A stretch of DNA of 64,000 bases from NCBI GenBank assembly GCA_026125795.1, contig JAHCKM010000003.1, positions 248,001 to 312,000 on the forward strand, read 5' to 3'. Source of the DNA: Burkholderiaceae bacterium (lineage in GTDB: Bacteria; Pseudomonadota; Gammaproteobacteria; Burkholderiales; Burkholderiaceae_C). The position numbers and the translations under genes are program-made. Positions 56,094 to 63,976 of the stretch are shown here, in pieces. The notes under the pieces are model-generated. The model saw only the letters and a program-made list of their open reading frames with translations, did no database searches and had not been told where the DNA came from. Every line of letters begins with the position of its first letter. Positions within the stretch are counted from its first letter, which is position 1.

Positions 56094-56854
56094 CCGCGGT
56101 TGCGCACCGTGCGGATGCGCCGCGCCGTCGGATCGTGGTCGCCGAGCTTGGCCCTCAAGCGGTAGACGCAACAATCGATCGAGCGGTCGGCGCGCTGGTA
56201 CTCGAGTCCGCGCAGATGCGGAACGAGGTCACAGCGTCGCACCACATGCCCGGCGCGCACGGCGAGCAGCCACAGCAGCTCGAACTCGCCCTCGGTCAGC
56301 GCCATCGGTCGCTGGCCGAGCACGGCGCGCCGCTCGCGCCGGATGAGCTGCAAGCGTCCGAAGCACAGCTGTTCGGGTTGTTCGTCGGGCCGCTCGCCGC
56401 CGCGCCGCCACAGCGCGCGCAGCCGTGCCGCGACGACGGGCGCGCTCAGGGCGGTATCGATCACGTCGTCGGCCCCCATCTCGAGCGCGAGCACGTGGTC
56501 GAGGTCGCGCAGGCCCTGGCATGCGGCCACCAGCGGCACCTGCGGCGCCGCGCAGCGCAATGCGCGCAGGCGCGCCAACTGAGGCGGTAGTCCGCGCGTC
56601 AGGTGCAGGACCCAGGCGTCGGGCGGGGCGTCGCCGGCTCGGCCGGTGCCGTCGAGCGGCAAACAGCGCGCGTTGAGGCCTTCGCCCCGCAACGCGGTGA
56701 CCCACGCTGCCGCGGCGCCGGGGTCATCGGACAGCACCTGGACGCTGTGCGTGCTGCAACGCGCGGACGGCCCGGCTGCCGGAGAGGCGGTCGTCGGTGG
56801 CGCGGTGGGGGTGTCCACAATGGCGCCGATGGTTGGCCGTGAATGGCGGCGCAT
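56066..56854 (-). CDS. OmpR-type regulator with atypical receiver domain (B)
   Basis: The product, up to 262 residues, has a receiver-like domain (~38-155) and a winged helix (~170-262, ALTEGEFELLWLLAVRAGHV, SIDCCVYRLRAKLGDHD, RNRGYLFSPLAW). The acidic pair is kept (VLSDDP), but the phospho-accepting Asp position reads DAWVLHLTRG (His) and the switch Lys position reads DTALSAPVV (Ala). It should be phosphorylation-independent. It is a paralogue of regulator A. ATG 56854 or GTG 56818 could start it. Its 3' end overlaps the MocR-like gene by 28 bp. Confidence 0.8.
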   Translation of the reverse strand: MRRHSRPTIGAIVDTPTAPPTTASPAAGPSARCSTHSVQVLSDDPGAAAAWVTALRGEGLNARCLPLDGTGRAGDAPPDAWVLHLTRGLPPQLARLRALRCAAPQVPLVAACQGLRDLDHVLALEMGADDVIDTALSAPVVAARLRALWRRGGERPDEQPEQLCFGRLQLIRRERRAVLGQRPMALTEGEFELLWLLAVRAGHVVRRCDLVPHLRGLEYQRADRSIDCCVYRLRAKLGDHDPTARRIRTVRNRGYLFSPLAW

Positions 56855-56899
56855 CAAGGGCCATTTGGCGCGCGCGCGTGGGCCAATGTGGCCTGCCCG

Positions 56900-57727
56900 T
56901 CAGACGATCTTCTCTCCGGCGTGCGTGATCTTGCGCATCGGCTCGTAGCGATTGGAACTCACGCGCAGCGGATGCTGCGTGTCGCCGCCATCCCAGCGCG
57001 GGTCGTCGAGGCCGTCAAACACCTCGCGCAGGCGCTGGCCCCAGGTGCTGTGGATCATCTGGAAGTAGGGGTTGCGGTCGTCGATGCAGACGATCTGATC
57101 GGTGCTGAACTGGCCCTCGCGGTACACCAGCAGGTCCAGCGGCAGGCCGACGCCGAGGTTGGACTTGAGCGTCGAATCCATCGACACCAGCGCGCACTTG
57201 GCGGCGGTTTCCAGCGGCGTGGTCGGCGTGATCAACCGATCAAGCACCGGCTTGCCGTACTTGGACTCGCCGATCTGGAAATAGCAGGTTTCGCGTGTGG
57301 CCTCGATGAAGTTGCCGGCCGAGTACACCAGGAACATCCGCATCGCCTCGCCGCGGATCTGGCCGCCGAAGATCATCGTGGCGTTGAATTCGATGCCGGC
57401 GTTCTTCAACGCCTCGCCGTCCTCGGCATAGACGCGGCGCACGGTGGCGCCGAGCACGCGCGCGGCATCGAACATGCTGGGCGCGTTCCAGATGGTCAGC
57501 GGATCGCCGCCGTGGTGCGACTCGATCTTCTCCACCTGCAGCAGCTCGCGCACCGACTGCGAGGTCGACAGGTTGCCGGCCGACAGCATCACCATGAAGC
57601 GGTCACCCGGCTTCTCGTAGACCATCATCTTTCGAAAGGTGCTGATCTGGTCCATGCCGGCGTTGGTGCGCGAATCGGATAGGAACACCAGGCCCGCATT
57701 GAGCCGGATGCCGATGCAATAGGTCAT
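56900..57727 (-). CDS. Anbu, proteasome-like self-compartmentalising peptidase homologue
   Basis: The 275-residue product is an Ntn-hydrolase of the proteasome beta-subunit family, Anbu type: [20 protein letters not shown] with Thr2 as the expected N-terminal nucleophile, [27 protein letters not shown], and the long C-terminal tail of the family. Anbu forms open helical or ring assemblies; peptidase activity has been hard to show. It usually sits with alpha-E, transglutaminase and ATP-grasp genes, none of which are here. Instead its ATG overlaps the mutS stop (TCAT). Confidence 0.88.
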   Translation of the reverse strand: MTYCIGIRLNAGLVFLSDSRTNAGMDQISTFRKMMVYEKPGDRFMVMLSAGNLSTSQSVRELLQVEKIESHHGGDPLTIWNAPSMFDAARVLGATVRRVYAEDGEALKNAGIEFNATMIFGGQIRGEAMRMFLVYSAGNFIEATRETCYFQIGESKYGKPVLDRLITPTTPLETAAKCALVSMDSTLKSNLGVGLPLDLLVYREGQFSTDQIVCIDDRNPYFQMIHSTWGQRLREVFDGLDDPRWDGGDTQHPLRVSSNRYEPMRKITHAGEKIV

Positions 57728-60333
57728 GTCGCGTCTTTCTGCAGAGCCTTCAGGCGGTACAGCGCATCGAGCGCCTCGCGCGGGGTGAGCGTATCAGGCT
57801 CGATCCCTTTCAGCGCTTCCTCGACCGCGCTCGAAGTCTCGCGCGGTGCCTCGGCGGCAGCGGCGAACAAGTCGACCTGCGCCTGGCCGGCACGCGACTG
57901 CGCCTCCAGCGCTTCCAGCGTGGCGCGTGCCTGGCGCACGATGCGATCGGGCATGCCGGCCAGCCGCGCCACCTGCACGCCATAACTGCGGCTGGCCGGC
58001 CCGGCTTCGATTTCGTGCAGGAACACGACGTCATGGCCGGCCTCTGCCGCCGAGACGTGCACGTTGAGTGCGTGCGCGTGGCGCGCCGGGAACTCGGTCA
58101 GCTCGAAGTAGTGCGTGGCGAACAGCGTGAACGCGCGATTGCGGTCGTGCAGTTGCGTCGCGATGGCGGCGGCCAGAGCGAGGCCGTCGAACGTGGAGGT
58201 GCCTCGGCCGATTTCGTCCATCAGCACCAGCGACTGCTCGGTGGCCGCGTGCACGATCGCGGCCGCCTCGGTCATCTCGAGCATAAACGTCGATTGCGCG
58301 TTGGCCAGATCGTCGGCTGCGCCGATGCGCGTGTGGATCGCATCGATCGGCCCCAGCACGCAGGCATCGGCCGGCACGCAGGAACCGATCGATGCCAGCA
58401 AGACGATCAACGCCACCTGGCGCATGTAGGTGCTCTTGCCGCCCATGTTGGGCCCGGTGATCACCTGCATGCGCGTGCGCGCGTCGAGCCGGCAGTCGTT
58501 GGCGATGAAGGCTGTTCCCTGGGTTTCGGCCAAGCGGGTCTCCACCACCGGGTGACGGCCGCGCTGGATGTCGATGCACGGATGGCTCACGAACTGCGGC
58601 GTGCACCAGCGCAAGGTCTGTGCGCGTTCGCTGAGGTTGGCCAGCGCATCGAGCGTGGCGAGCGCGCGCGCCAATGCGGCGAGCTCGCCGACGTGCGGCG
58701 ACAGCGCGTCGAGCAACGCTTCCCACAGCACTTTCTCGCGCGCCAGCGCGCGCTCCTGCGCCGACAGCGCCTTGTCCTCGAACGCCTTCAGCTCCGGCGT
58801 GATGAAGCGCTCGGCGTTCTTCATCGTCTGACGGCGCTGGTAGTCGAGCGGCACGCGGTCGAGGCCGCTGGTGGTCACTTCGATGTAGTAGCCGTGCACT
58901 CGGTTGAACTGCACGCGCAGGTTGCCGATGCCGGTGCGTGCGCGTTCGCGGCCCTCGAGCTCCAGCAGGTATTCGTCGCCGTTCTGGCCGATCGCGCGCA
59001 GCTCGTCGAGCGCGGCGTCGTGCCCCGATGCGATCACACCGCCATCGCGCAGCTGCACCGCAGGATCCTCCGCCAGCGCCGCGCGCAGGCGCTCGAGGAT
59101 GGCGTCATCCGGCTCGAGCGCGGCGTGCACGCCATCGAGCAGTTCGCTGCCGTGCGGCGCCAGCGCACGCAGCTGCGGCAATGCCTGCAGCGTCGCACGC
59201 AGGCCCGCCAGTTCGCGCGGACGGACCTGGCGCAGCGCGAGCCGCGCGGTGGTGCGCTCGACATCGCTGACGCCGCGCATCGCGTCGCGCAGCGCCGTTG
59301 CGTTCGCAGCCGACAGCGCGTCGATCGCCGCCAAGCGCGCGATCGCCGCAGCGCGCTCGCGCGGCGGGTGCGTGAGCCAATGGCGCAACAAACGGCTGCC
59401 CATGCCGGTGGCGCAGCGGTCGATCAGCGACAGCAGCGTCGGCGATTCCTCGCCACGCAGCGTCTGCGTGATCTCCAGGTTGCGCAACGTGATCGGCGGC
59501 AGCTCGATCAGCTCGCCACTGCGCTCGACCTTCAACTCGACCACGTGCAACGCGGCACTGCCTTGTGTGCGCTCGGCGTAGCTGAGCAAAGCCGCTGCCG
59601 CGGCGTGCGCCAGCGTGCAGTCGTCGGCAGCGTAACCGGCGAGGTGCGCCACCCGCAGCGTCTCACACAGCTTGCGGCGGCCGAGCGCGGCATCGAAGTG
59701 CCAGGCAGGCCTGGTGGTGCGCGCGACGCCGTGAGCGCGCAGCGCAGCCGGCGCTTCGGTTTCGTCCAGCAGCACCTCGGCGGGCTCGATGCGCGACAGC
59801 CACGACGGCAGCTCATCGAGCCGGCATTCGGCCAGCGAACAGCGCCCGCTGGCCAGGCTCAGCCAGGCCAGGCCGCAGCGCTGGCCGGGCGCGTCGCGCG
59901 AGTTCCGCGAGTCGCGCGCGTCGCGCGCGAGTGCCAGCAGCGTGGTGTCGCTGCGCTCGGCGAGCAGCTCGCCATCGGTCACCGTGCCCGGCGTCACCAC
60001 GCGGGTGACCTTGCGCTCGACCGGCCCCTTGGCGGTGGCGACGTCGCCCACCTGTTCGGCAATCGCCACCGACTCACCGAGCTTGATCAGCTTGGCGAGA
60101 TAGCTCTCCAGCGCCTGCGCCGGCACGCCGGCCATCACCACCGCCTCACCGGCGCTCATGCCGCGCGAGGTGAGGGTGATGTCGAGCAGGCGGTTGGCGC
60201 GTCGCGCGTCGTCGTAGAACAGCTCGTAGAAGTCGCCCATCCGGTAGAGCACCAGCGTGTCGGGGTGCTCGGCCTTGATGCGCAGGTACTGCTGCATCAT
60301 CGGCGTGTGCGCAGAGAAGTCGTCGCGGCTCAC
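57724..60333 (-). CDS. mutS: DNA mismatch repair protein MutS
   Basis: MutS recognises mismatches and recruits MutL. The 869-residue product has domain I with [20 protein letters not shown] and the Phe-x-Glu mismatch wedge ([13 protein letters not shown]), core and clamp domains, and the ATPase with [40 protein letters not shown] and [12 protein letters not shown] short low-complexity insertion [14 protein letters not shown] lies in the connector domain (~143-156). The start is GTG at 60333. It is followed directly by the coupled Anbu gene. Confidence 0.96.
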   Translation of the reverse strand: MSRDDFSAHTPMMQQYLRIKAEHPDTLVLYRMGDFYELFYDDARRANRLLDITLTSRGMSAGEAVVMAGVPAQALESYLAKLIKLGESVAIAEQVGDVATAKGPVERKVTRVVTPGTVTDGELLAERSDTTLLALARDARDSRNSRDAPGQRCGLAWLSLASGRCSLAECRLDELPSWLSRIEPAEVLLDETEAPAALRAHGVARTTRPAWHFDAALGRRKLCETLRVAHLAGYAADDCTLAHAAAAALLSYAERTQGSAALHVVELKVERSGELIELPPITLRNLEITQTLRGEESPTLLSLIDRCATGMGSRLLRHWLTHPPRERAAAIARLAAIDALSAANATALRDAMRGVSDVERTTARLALRQVRPRELAGLRATLQALPQLRALAPHGSELLDGVHAALEPDDAILERLRAALAEDPAVQLRDGGVIASGHDAALDELRAIGQNGDEYLLELEGRERARTGIGNLRVQFNRVHGYYIEVTTSGLDRVPLDYQRRQTMKNAERFITPELKAFEDKALSAQERALAREKVLWEALLDALSPHVGELAALARALATLDALANLSERAQTLRWCTPQFVSHPCIDIQRGRHPVVETRLAETQGTAFIANDCRLDARTRMQVITGPNMGGKSTYMRQVALIVLLASIGSCVPADACVLGPIDAIHTRIGAADDLANAQSTFMLEMTEAAAIVHAATEQSLVLMDEIGRGTSTFDGLALAAAIATQLHDRNRAFTLFATHYFELTEFPARHAHALNVHVSAAEAGHDVVFLHEIEAGPASRSYGVQVARLAGMPDRIVRQARATLEALEAQSRAGQAQVDLFAAAAEAPRETSSAVEEALKGIEPDTLTPREALDALYRLKALQKDAT

Positions 60334-60377
60334 TCGGCGCTTACCTCTATGAATTCACCCATGTTCACTCGGATAGG

Positions 60378-60440
60378 CCTACGCACACCTTTGATTGTGG
60401 CGTAGCATTCTGCGTAGTTTTCTGCCTGCGTAGGTTTTCT
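60378..60440. promoter_or_regulatory. Iterons/operator at the integrase start
   Basis: The AT-rich 107-bp gap between mutS and the integrase contains TGCGTAGTTTTCT (60411-60423), TGCGTAGGTTTTCT (60427-60440), GGCGTAG (60399-60405) and the inverted CCTACGCA (60378-60385). The second long repeat directly abuts the integrase ATG. These are probably integrase arm-type or autoregulatory sites, or part of an attachment site. Confidence 0.5.
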
Positions 60441-61706
60441 ATGTTCGATCCACGATCCGCGAAGGCCTTGAAGGCTGGTCAGCATCTCATTGTCGAGCAG
60501 GCACCAGGGCTGCGCCTTGTGGCGACGGCGAGCGGGCATTCGTGGATCTACCGCTATCGCTCGCCTATCGACAGCCGAATGCGCCAACTCAAGTTGGGGC
60601 GCTGGCCTGCGCTCGGTCTTCCGGCCGCGCTGGCGGCTTGGCATCAGGTGAAGGCTGTGCGCGATACCGGCGGCGATCCTGCCGCACAGCGGCGCGAGCG
60701 GCGCCAAGCGGAAGCCTCTAAGGAACGCTCGGGCCGGCTTACCGTAGCCAAGCTCCGGCACGAGTTTCTCGCGGCCTACGCAGGCAGCGTGGCTCTCAAA
60801 ACCTTTGGGGAGGCCAAGCGCTTGCTCGAGCGTGAGTTGGCACCGCTGGATCGGCGAGAGGCAGCCACCATCACACGGGGGGACGTCTTTGATCTGCTCG
60901 ATAGCATGCGGGATCGGCCGGTTGTTGCGGCGAACTTGCGTCGGCTCGCGGGGGCGGCTTGGGACCGCGCGCTGGACTCGGGGAGGTTGCCCGAGAACAC
61001 CCCCAACTGGTGGCGTCTGGTTCTTCGCGGCAAGCTGGTGAGCCGAGGCAAGCGCGTTGCAGGCCATCACCGCGGGGTTCAAAAGCGTGCCCTCAACACC
61101 GACGAGCTTCGCCTCCTCCTGCCCTGGCTGCCCAACTTCACGCGCGATATCGGGGACGCCCTGGTGCTGTACCTTTGGACTTGCTGTCGAGGCTCCGAGA
61201 TCGTCGCCATGGAACGCAACGAGGTCGCGGAGGAACAGGATGGTCTGTGGTGGACCATTCCCCGGGCCAAGCTCAAGATGCGGCGGAACCCGTCGGTCAC
61301 CGACCTTCGCGTTCCACTGATCGGCCATGCGGAGGCAGTTGTACGGCGCAGGCTGGCGGCGCACGACAGGCAGCTCCTCTTCCACTCGCGTGGCCGGTCC
61401 GGGCACATCGAGCAGAAGGCCGTCGGTGTCGCTGTCTGGTGCCACATGCCGAATTGCGCGCTGCGCCCAGAGTGGGTTCGTCCTCGACTACCCGTCACGG
61501 ACTGGGCACCTCATGACTTGCGCCGGACTGGACGCACCTTGCTGGCGTCGCTGGGCTGCCCCAACGAGGTCGGCGAGGCCATTCTTGGCCACCTTCTTCC
61601 CGGCGTGCAGAAGGTCTACAACCGGCATCACTATGACGCCGAGCGGCGCCACTGGCTCAGCCAGTTGAGTGGGGCGCTGGAACGGCTGGCTCGCGGGGAG
61701 AGCTGA
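60441..61706 (+). CDS. P4-type tyrosine recombinase/integrase
   Basis: The 421-residue integrase has an N-terminal DUF4102-type arm-binding domain (~1-85, SWIYRYRSPIDSRMRQLKLG), a core-binding domain (~100-190) and a catalytic domain with Arg in TCCRGSEIVAMERNEV, a Lys in PRAKLKMRRNPS, the HDLRRTGRT box, LGHLLPGVQKVYNRHHY (His and Tyr nucleophile). All five key residues appear present, so it may be active. It mobilises a genomic island; its insertion point by mutS has no tRNA. Iterons abut the start codon. Base composition is lower in GC upstream than its neighbours. Confidence 0.9.
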   Translation: MFDPRSAKALKAGQHLIVEQAPGLRLVATASGHSWIYRYRSPIDSRMRQLKLGRWPALGLPAALAAWHQVKAVRDTGGDPAAQRRERRQAEASKERSGRLTVAKLRHEFLAAYAGSVALKTFGEAKRLLERELAPLDRREAATITRGDVFDLLDSMRDRPVVAANLRRLAGAAWDRALDSGRLPENTPNWWRLVLRGKLVSRGKRVAGHHRGVQKRALNTDELRLLLPWLPNFTRDIGDALVLYLWTCCRGSEIVAMERNEVAEEQDGLWWTIPRAKLKMRRNPSVTDLRVPLIGHAEAVVRRRLAAHDRQLLFHSRGRSGHIEQKAVGVAVWCHMPNCALRPEWVRPRLPVTDWAPHDLRRTGRTLLASLGCPNEVGEAILGHLLPGVQKVYNRHHYDAERRHWLSQLSGALERLARGES

Positions 61707-61968
61707 ATTCAGCTGGTGTCGCCGGTGCCTGCCTTCGACGGCCTGGTCCCGGCGGCAGGTCGCTGACTGGAAGCGCTTCCGCACAGCGCTGGAGTTCGGC
61801 GTAGAGCCAGCCGACGCTCTTGTCCGCAAGAAGACGGGGTTTGGGCATGCGCCCGCGGCGAACGAGGCTCTCGAACAAGCTCACGCTGATGCCCAAGGCT
61901 TGCGACGCTTGGTCGCGACGAAGCGCGATAGGTGCTGCCTGGATCACGGTGGTACGTAGGGGCTTCAT
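61657..61968 (-). CDS. AlpA-like helix-turn-helix protein, possible excisionase
   Basis: The 103-residue product has a short HTH of the AlpA/excisionase type: IALRRDQASQALGISVSLFE, then SLVRRGRMPKPRLLADKSVG and WLYAELQRCAEALP, followed by a Pro-rich tail. AlpA-like proteins sit beside P4 integrases and control int or act as directionality factors. The 3' end overlaps the end of the integrase gene by 50 bp, tail to tail. ATG at 61968 is the likeliest start, with another 21 bp upstream. A decayed second copy lies at 62837-62990. Confidence 0.7.
   Translation of the reverse strand: MKPLRTTVIQAAPIALRRDQASQALGISVSLFESLVRRGRMPKPRLLADKSVGWLYAELQRCAEALPVSDLPPGPGRRRQAPATPAEFSSPREPAVPAPHSTG
61806..61917. 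repeat. Direct repeat DR1, copy in the AlpA-like gene
   Basis: About 112 bp, from CCAGCCGACGCTCTTG to TTGCGACGCTTGGTCGCG. It matches 62850-62961 with roughly 85-90% identity by eye, same orientation, including GGCGAACGAGGCTCTCGA and CAAGCTCACGCTGA. Confidence 0.8.
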
Positions 61969-62126
61969 GGGTCGGGCGGGCAGCGCCATGAGCCACGTAG
62001 CTGTGATCCATGGACGCCATGTTTCAGTTGACGTGAGCTTACGCCAGCAATCGACAAATGGTGTCGATGACTTGCAGTCCGAAATCATCGGCATCGGCGC
62101 CACCGTTCGAACGTTCGGACACCGCG

Positions 62127-62399
62127 ATCGGCCATTCCCATGCAAACGCGGACTGCCAACGCGCTCTCGCGCTCTTTCCAGAAGCCCTGATCGAAGCCTG
62201 CCTGGCGCACCAGAAGAATGACCAGGCGGCCGCCGCGTACAACCATGCACGCTTGTCCGGGCCGAGGCAGGTACTCATGCAGGTGTGGGCGGACATTGTC
62301 GAGTGCTGGGTGCGGGGCGAAAACGCCAGAGACGTCATTGCGCGAGGCAAGGCGAAGATCGACGAGGCCGCCCACGACGCAGAAGGCATGAACTTGTAG
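62127..62399 (+). pseudogene. C-terminal remnant of a second tyrosine integrase
   Basis: The plus strand encodes HSHANADCQRALALFPEALI, then EACLAHQKNDQAAAAYNHAR, LSGPRQVLMQVWADIVECW and a short tail. This is the end of a P4-type integrase: the LAHxxxD...AAYN motif carries the last His and the Tyr nucleophile, and QVWAD is the typical C-terminal helix. The Arg/HxxR boxes and all upstream domains are missing. It does not continue the intact integrase at 60441, which has its own C-terminus, so it marks an older insertion. Confidence 0.65.
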
Positions 62400-62836
62400 G
62401 CCGCAGCAGCGGTCGCCCTGGTCTGGCTCACGCGAAGCAGGTCTGCTTCACGAGCACTTGGTGTTGGCTCGCCGTCGGTTGACAGCCCTGGCGAGGTTCG
62501 GAGCTTCGCCATGGCGGGCGCTGCAGACTTCGCAGTGGCAGTCGCGGTGGTTGCATGCCGACCGAGACATGAGCCTCTCGGTCAGGCCGGGCGTGTGGAT
62601 CGGTGCCAAACACCTCACGGCGCGCAAAGCCCGCACGTTGTCGCCCAACCGGCGATCAGCCGGACCCGTACTGGCACCCGCCAGAAATGAGAAAGACCTG
62701 GTGGCAGCAACAGCCATCACCAGGTCGCAAGCCCGTCGCTTCGCGCCCTCAGGGAGGATTCAGGCGGCACAGCAGCGCAGGGTGGCGCCGATCATACCGA
62801 CCGAGAGGACGCCGACAACTTGGTGATCACCACAAG

Positions 62837-62990
62837 CTCAGCCCAGCGCCAGCCGACGCTCTTGCGCGTCAGGAGCCGGGGTTTGAGCATGCGCCCGAGG
62901 CGAACGAGGCTCTCGAGCAAGCTCACGCTGACGCGCAAGCCTTGCGAGGCTTGGTCGCGGAAGTCCTCGACATCAGGCGGTGATGCACCG
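62837..62990 (-). pseudogene. Broken second copy of the AlpA-like gene
   Basis: The minus strand encodes DFRDQASQGLRVSVSLLESL, then VRLGRMLKPRLLTRKSVGWR and WAELVVITK. This parallels the intact AlpA-like protein (RDQASQALGISVSLFESLVR). The hydrophobic and turn positions are altered (Pro to Leu in GRMLKPR), no proper start codon precedes it, and the C-terminal half is unrelated. Confidence 0.65.
62850..62961. repeat. Direct repeat DR1, second copy
   Basis: Second copy of the 112-bp direct repeat described at 61806-61917, about 1.04 kb away in the same orientation. It contains CCAGCCGACGCTCTTG and GGCGAACGAGGCTCTCGA. Confidence 0.8.
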
Positions 62991-63146
62991 GCTGCGGGAG
63001 GGCTTCGGCGAATGGCAGGCACGGAGGTGACGCAAATGTCATCGCCACGCCAGCCTTCGGTACGAGTTGGACGCCTAGAGTGGACTGCGCAATGCAGATT
63101 GCGTCCGTGCGGGCAACGGCCCACGTGGTCACACAGGAGTCCAATC

Positions 63147-63578
63147 ATGAACGCGCGACTACTCTTTGTCGTGGTGGCGGGTGCGGTGGCGCCGGTGGCG
63201 CTCGCCAACTCGGGATTCACGCCCGGCAGCGGTGAATCGAGCGGCAGCTACCACTGGATGCCTTCGACCGTGACAGTCGAGCAGGTACGTGCTGAACTCG
63301 CCACATGGAAGCGCAACCCCGTGACGGCGGACGGTCTGCGGCAGATCAACGGCGATCCGGGCTGGGTCTATGTGGGCACGGGCGCGAGCAGCATGACCCG
63401 TGCTGCGGTCCGGCAGGAACTGGCCGAGTTCCGTCGGAACCCAGTGGCCTCGGATGGCGCGGTGTGGGTGGGCGGCGACGTGGGCTGGGCCAGCACTAGC
63501 GACCCGTCGAGTCGCGGGGTGACAGCGGGTTCTGATCGCCAGTCGACGGCACCCGTGGCGCTGCGTCCGTCGCCTTGA
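63147..63578 (+). CDS. DUF4148 exported protein with two internal repeats
   Basis: The 143-residue product has a Sec signal (~1-21, MNARLLFVVVAGAVAPVALA). The mature part contains two related units: VEQVRAELATWKRNPVTADG followed by LRQINGDPGWVYVG, and VRQELAEFRRNPVASDG followed by AVWVGGDVGWAS. This is the DUF4148 pattern, common in Burkholderiales periplasmic proteins of unknown function. AGGAG 7 bp before the ATG supports the start. Function unknown; possibly envelope stress or metal linked, given the metal-type promoter downstream. Confidence 0.8.
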   Translation: MNARLLFVVVAGAVAPVALANSGFTPGSGESSGSYHWMPSTVTVEQVRAELATWKRNPVTADGLRQINGDPGWVYVGTGASSMTRAAVRQELAEFRRNPVASDGAVWVGGDVGWASTSDPSSRGVTAGSDRQSTAPVALRPSP

Positions 63579-63594
63579 CGGGAGGTCTTAGAGC

Positions 63595-63816
63595 CTAACG
63601 CGTTTGGAGATCATTGCCGGTAACGGCGCGGCGCTCTTCGTGGCACTGCGCCGTGCGCTTCATGCTCTCACGCCTCGCCAACGCGGCGGCAAGAGCAGGT
63701 AGGCACGGTCGAGCGAGGCCGGTACGCCGGTTCCGAGCGAGTTCTTCGATAGCGCGCAGCAGACACTCGGCGACCGCAGGCTGTCGTTCGCGGACGGCGC
63801 GTTCGTAGAGCGCCAA
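63595..63816 (-). CDS. Small protein of 73 residues, unrecognised
   Basis: TTG start with a perfectly placed GGAGG (63823-63827) and an in-frame TAG just upstream. The product (ALYERAVRERQPAVAECLLR, then AIEELARNRRTGLARP) is helical and resembles small Burkholderiales proteins with an AEHLLRALE-type helix, though I cannot name the family. It is divergent from the MerR-type promoter region and could be expressed from its minus-strand side. Confidence 0.4.
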   Translation of the reverse strand: MALYERAVRERQPAVAECLLRAIEELARNRRTGLARPCLPALAAALARRESMKRTAQCHEERRAVTGNDLQTR

Positions 63817-63906
63817 AAGGGGCCTCCACTATCGAAGTGTGTTCACGGCAAAGCGTGTGATGCATTGCTGCACCTCCGTCGCGGCAATTTCGACGCCGCA
63901 GTCACC

Positions 63907-63937
63907 TTGAACCTTGTCCCTGTGGCAAGGTCAAGCG
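63907..63937. promoter_or_regulatory. Second MerR-type dyad
   Basis: ACCTTG (63911-63916) and CAAGGT (63926-63931) form a dyad flanked by TTGAAC and, after exactly 19 bp, CAAGCG. On the minus strand it reads TTGACC, 19 bp, CAAGGT. The -10 is poor in both directions, so this may be a binding site only, or a weak divergent promoter for the small ORF at 63595-63816. Confidence 0.45.
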
Positions 63938-63945
63938 GCCACCGC

Positions 63946-63976
63946 TTGACCTTCGCCTTGGAGCGAAGGTTTATCC
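63946..63976 (+). promoter_or_regulatory. MerR-family regulated promoter with 19-bp spacer
   Basis: TTGACC (63946-63951), 19 bp, TTATCC (63971-63976). The spacer holds a perfect dyad ACCTTCGC-CTTGGA-GCGAAGGT (63949-63970). The over-long 19-bp spacer with a central dyad starting ACCTT is diagnostic for MerR-family activators (CueR, ZntR, CadR, MerR), which twist the DNA to bring the -35 and -10 into register. It points out of the window to the right, so the controlled gene, presumably a metal regulator or exporter, is not seen. Confidence 0.75.

Larger units (their letters stand above)
62400..63146. other. Relic-rich stretch without an intact gene
   Basis: 747 bp with no convincing coding sequence apart from the broken AlpA-like copy at 62837-62990. 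Short frames on both strands lack family resemblance; one on the minus strand (62448-62720) has a small Cys cluster but no support. The end of the stretch carries AGGAG for the DUF4148 gene. Confidence 0.6.

Noticed and set aside
58015-60405. 796-codon plus-strand frame opposite mutS
   Set aside because: Antisense shadow with Arg/Ala/His-rich composition; no motif.
62448-62720. Minus-strand Cys-cluster frame (CNHRDCHCEVC)
   Set aside because: The only feature is one short cluster; no ribosome site, no family match, and it lies in relic DNA.
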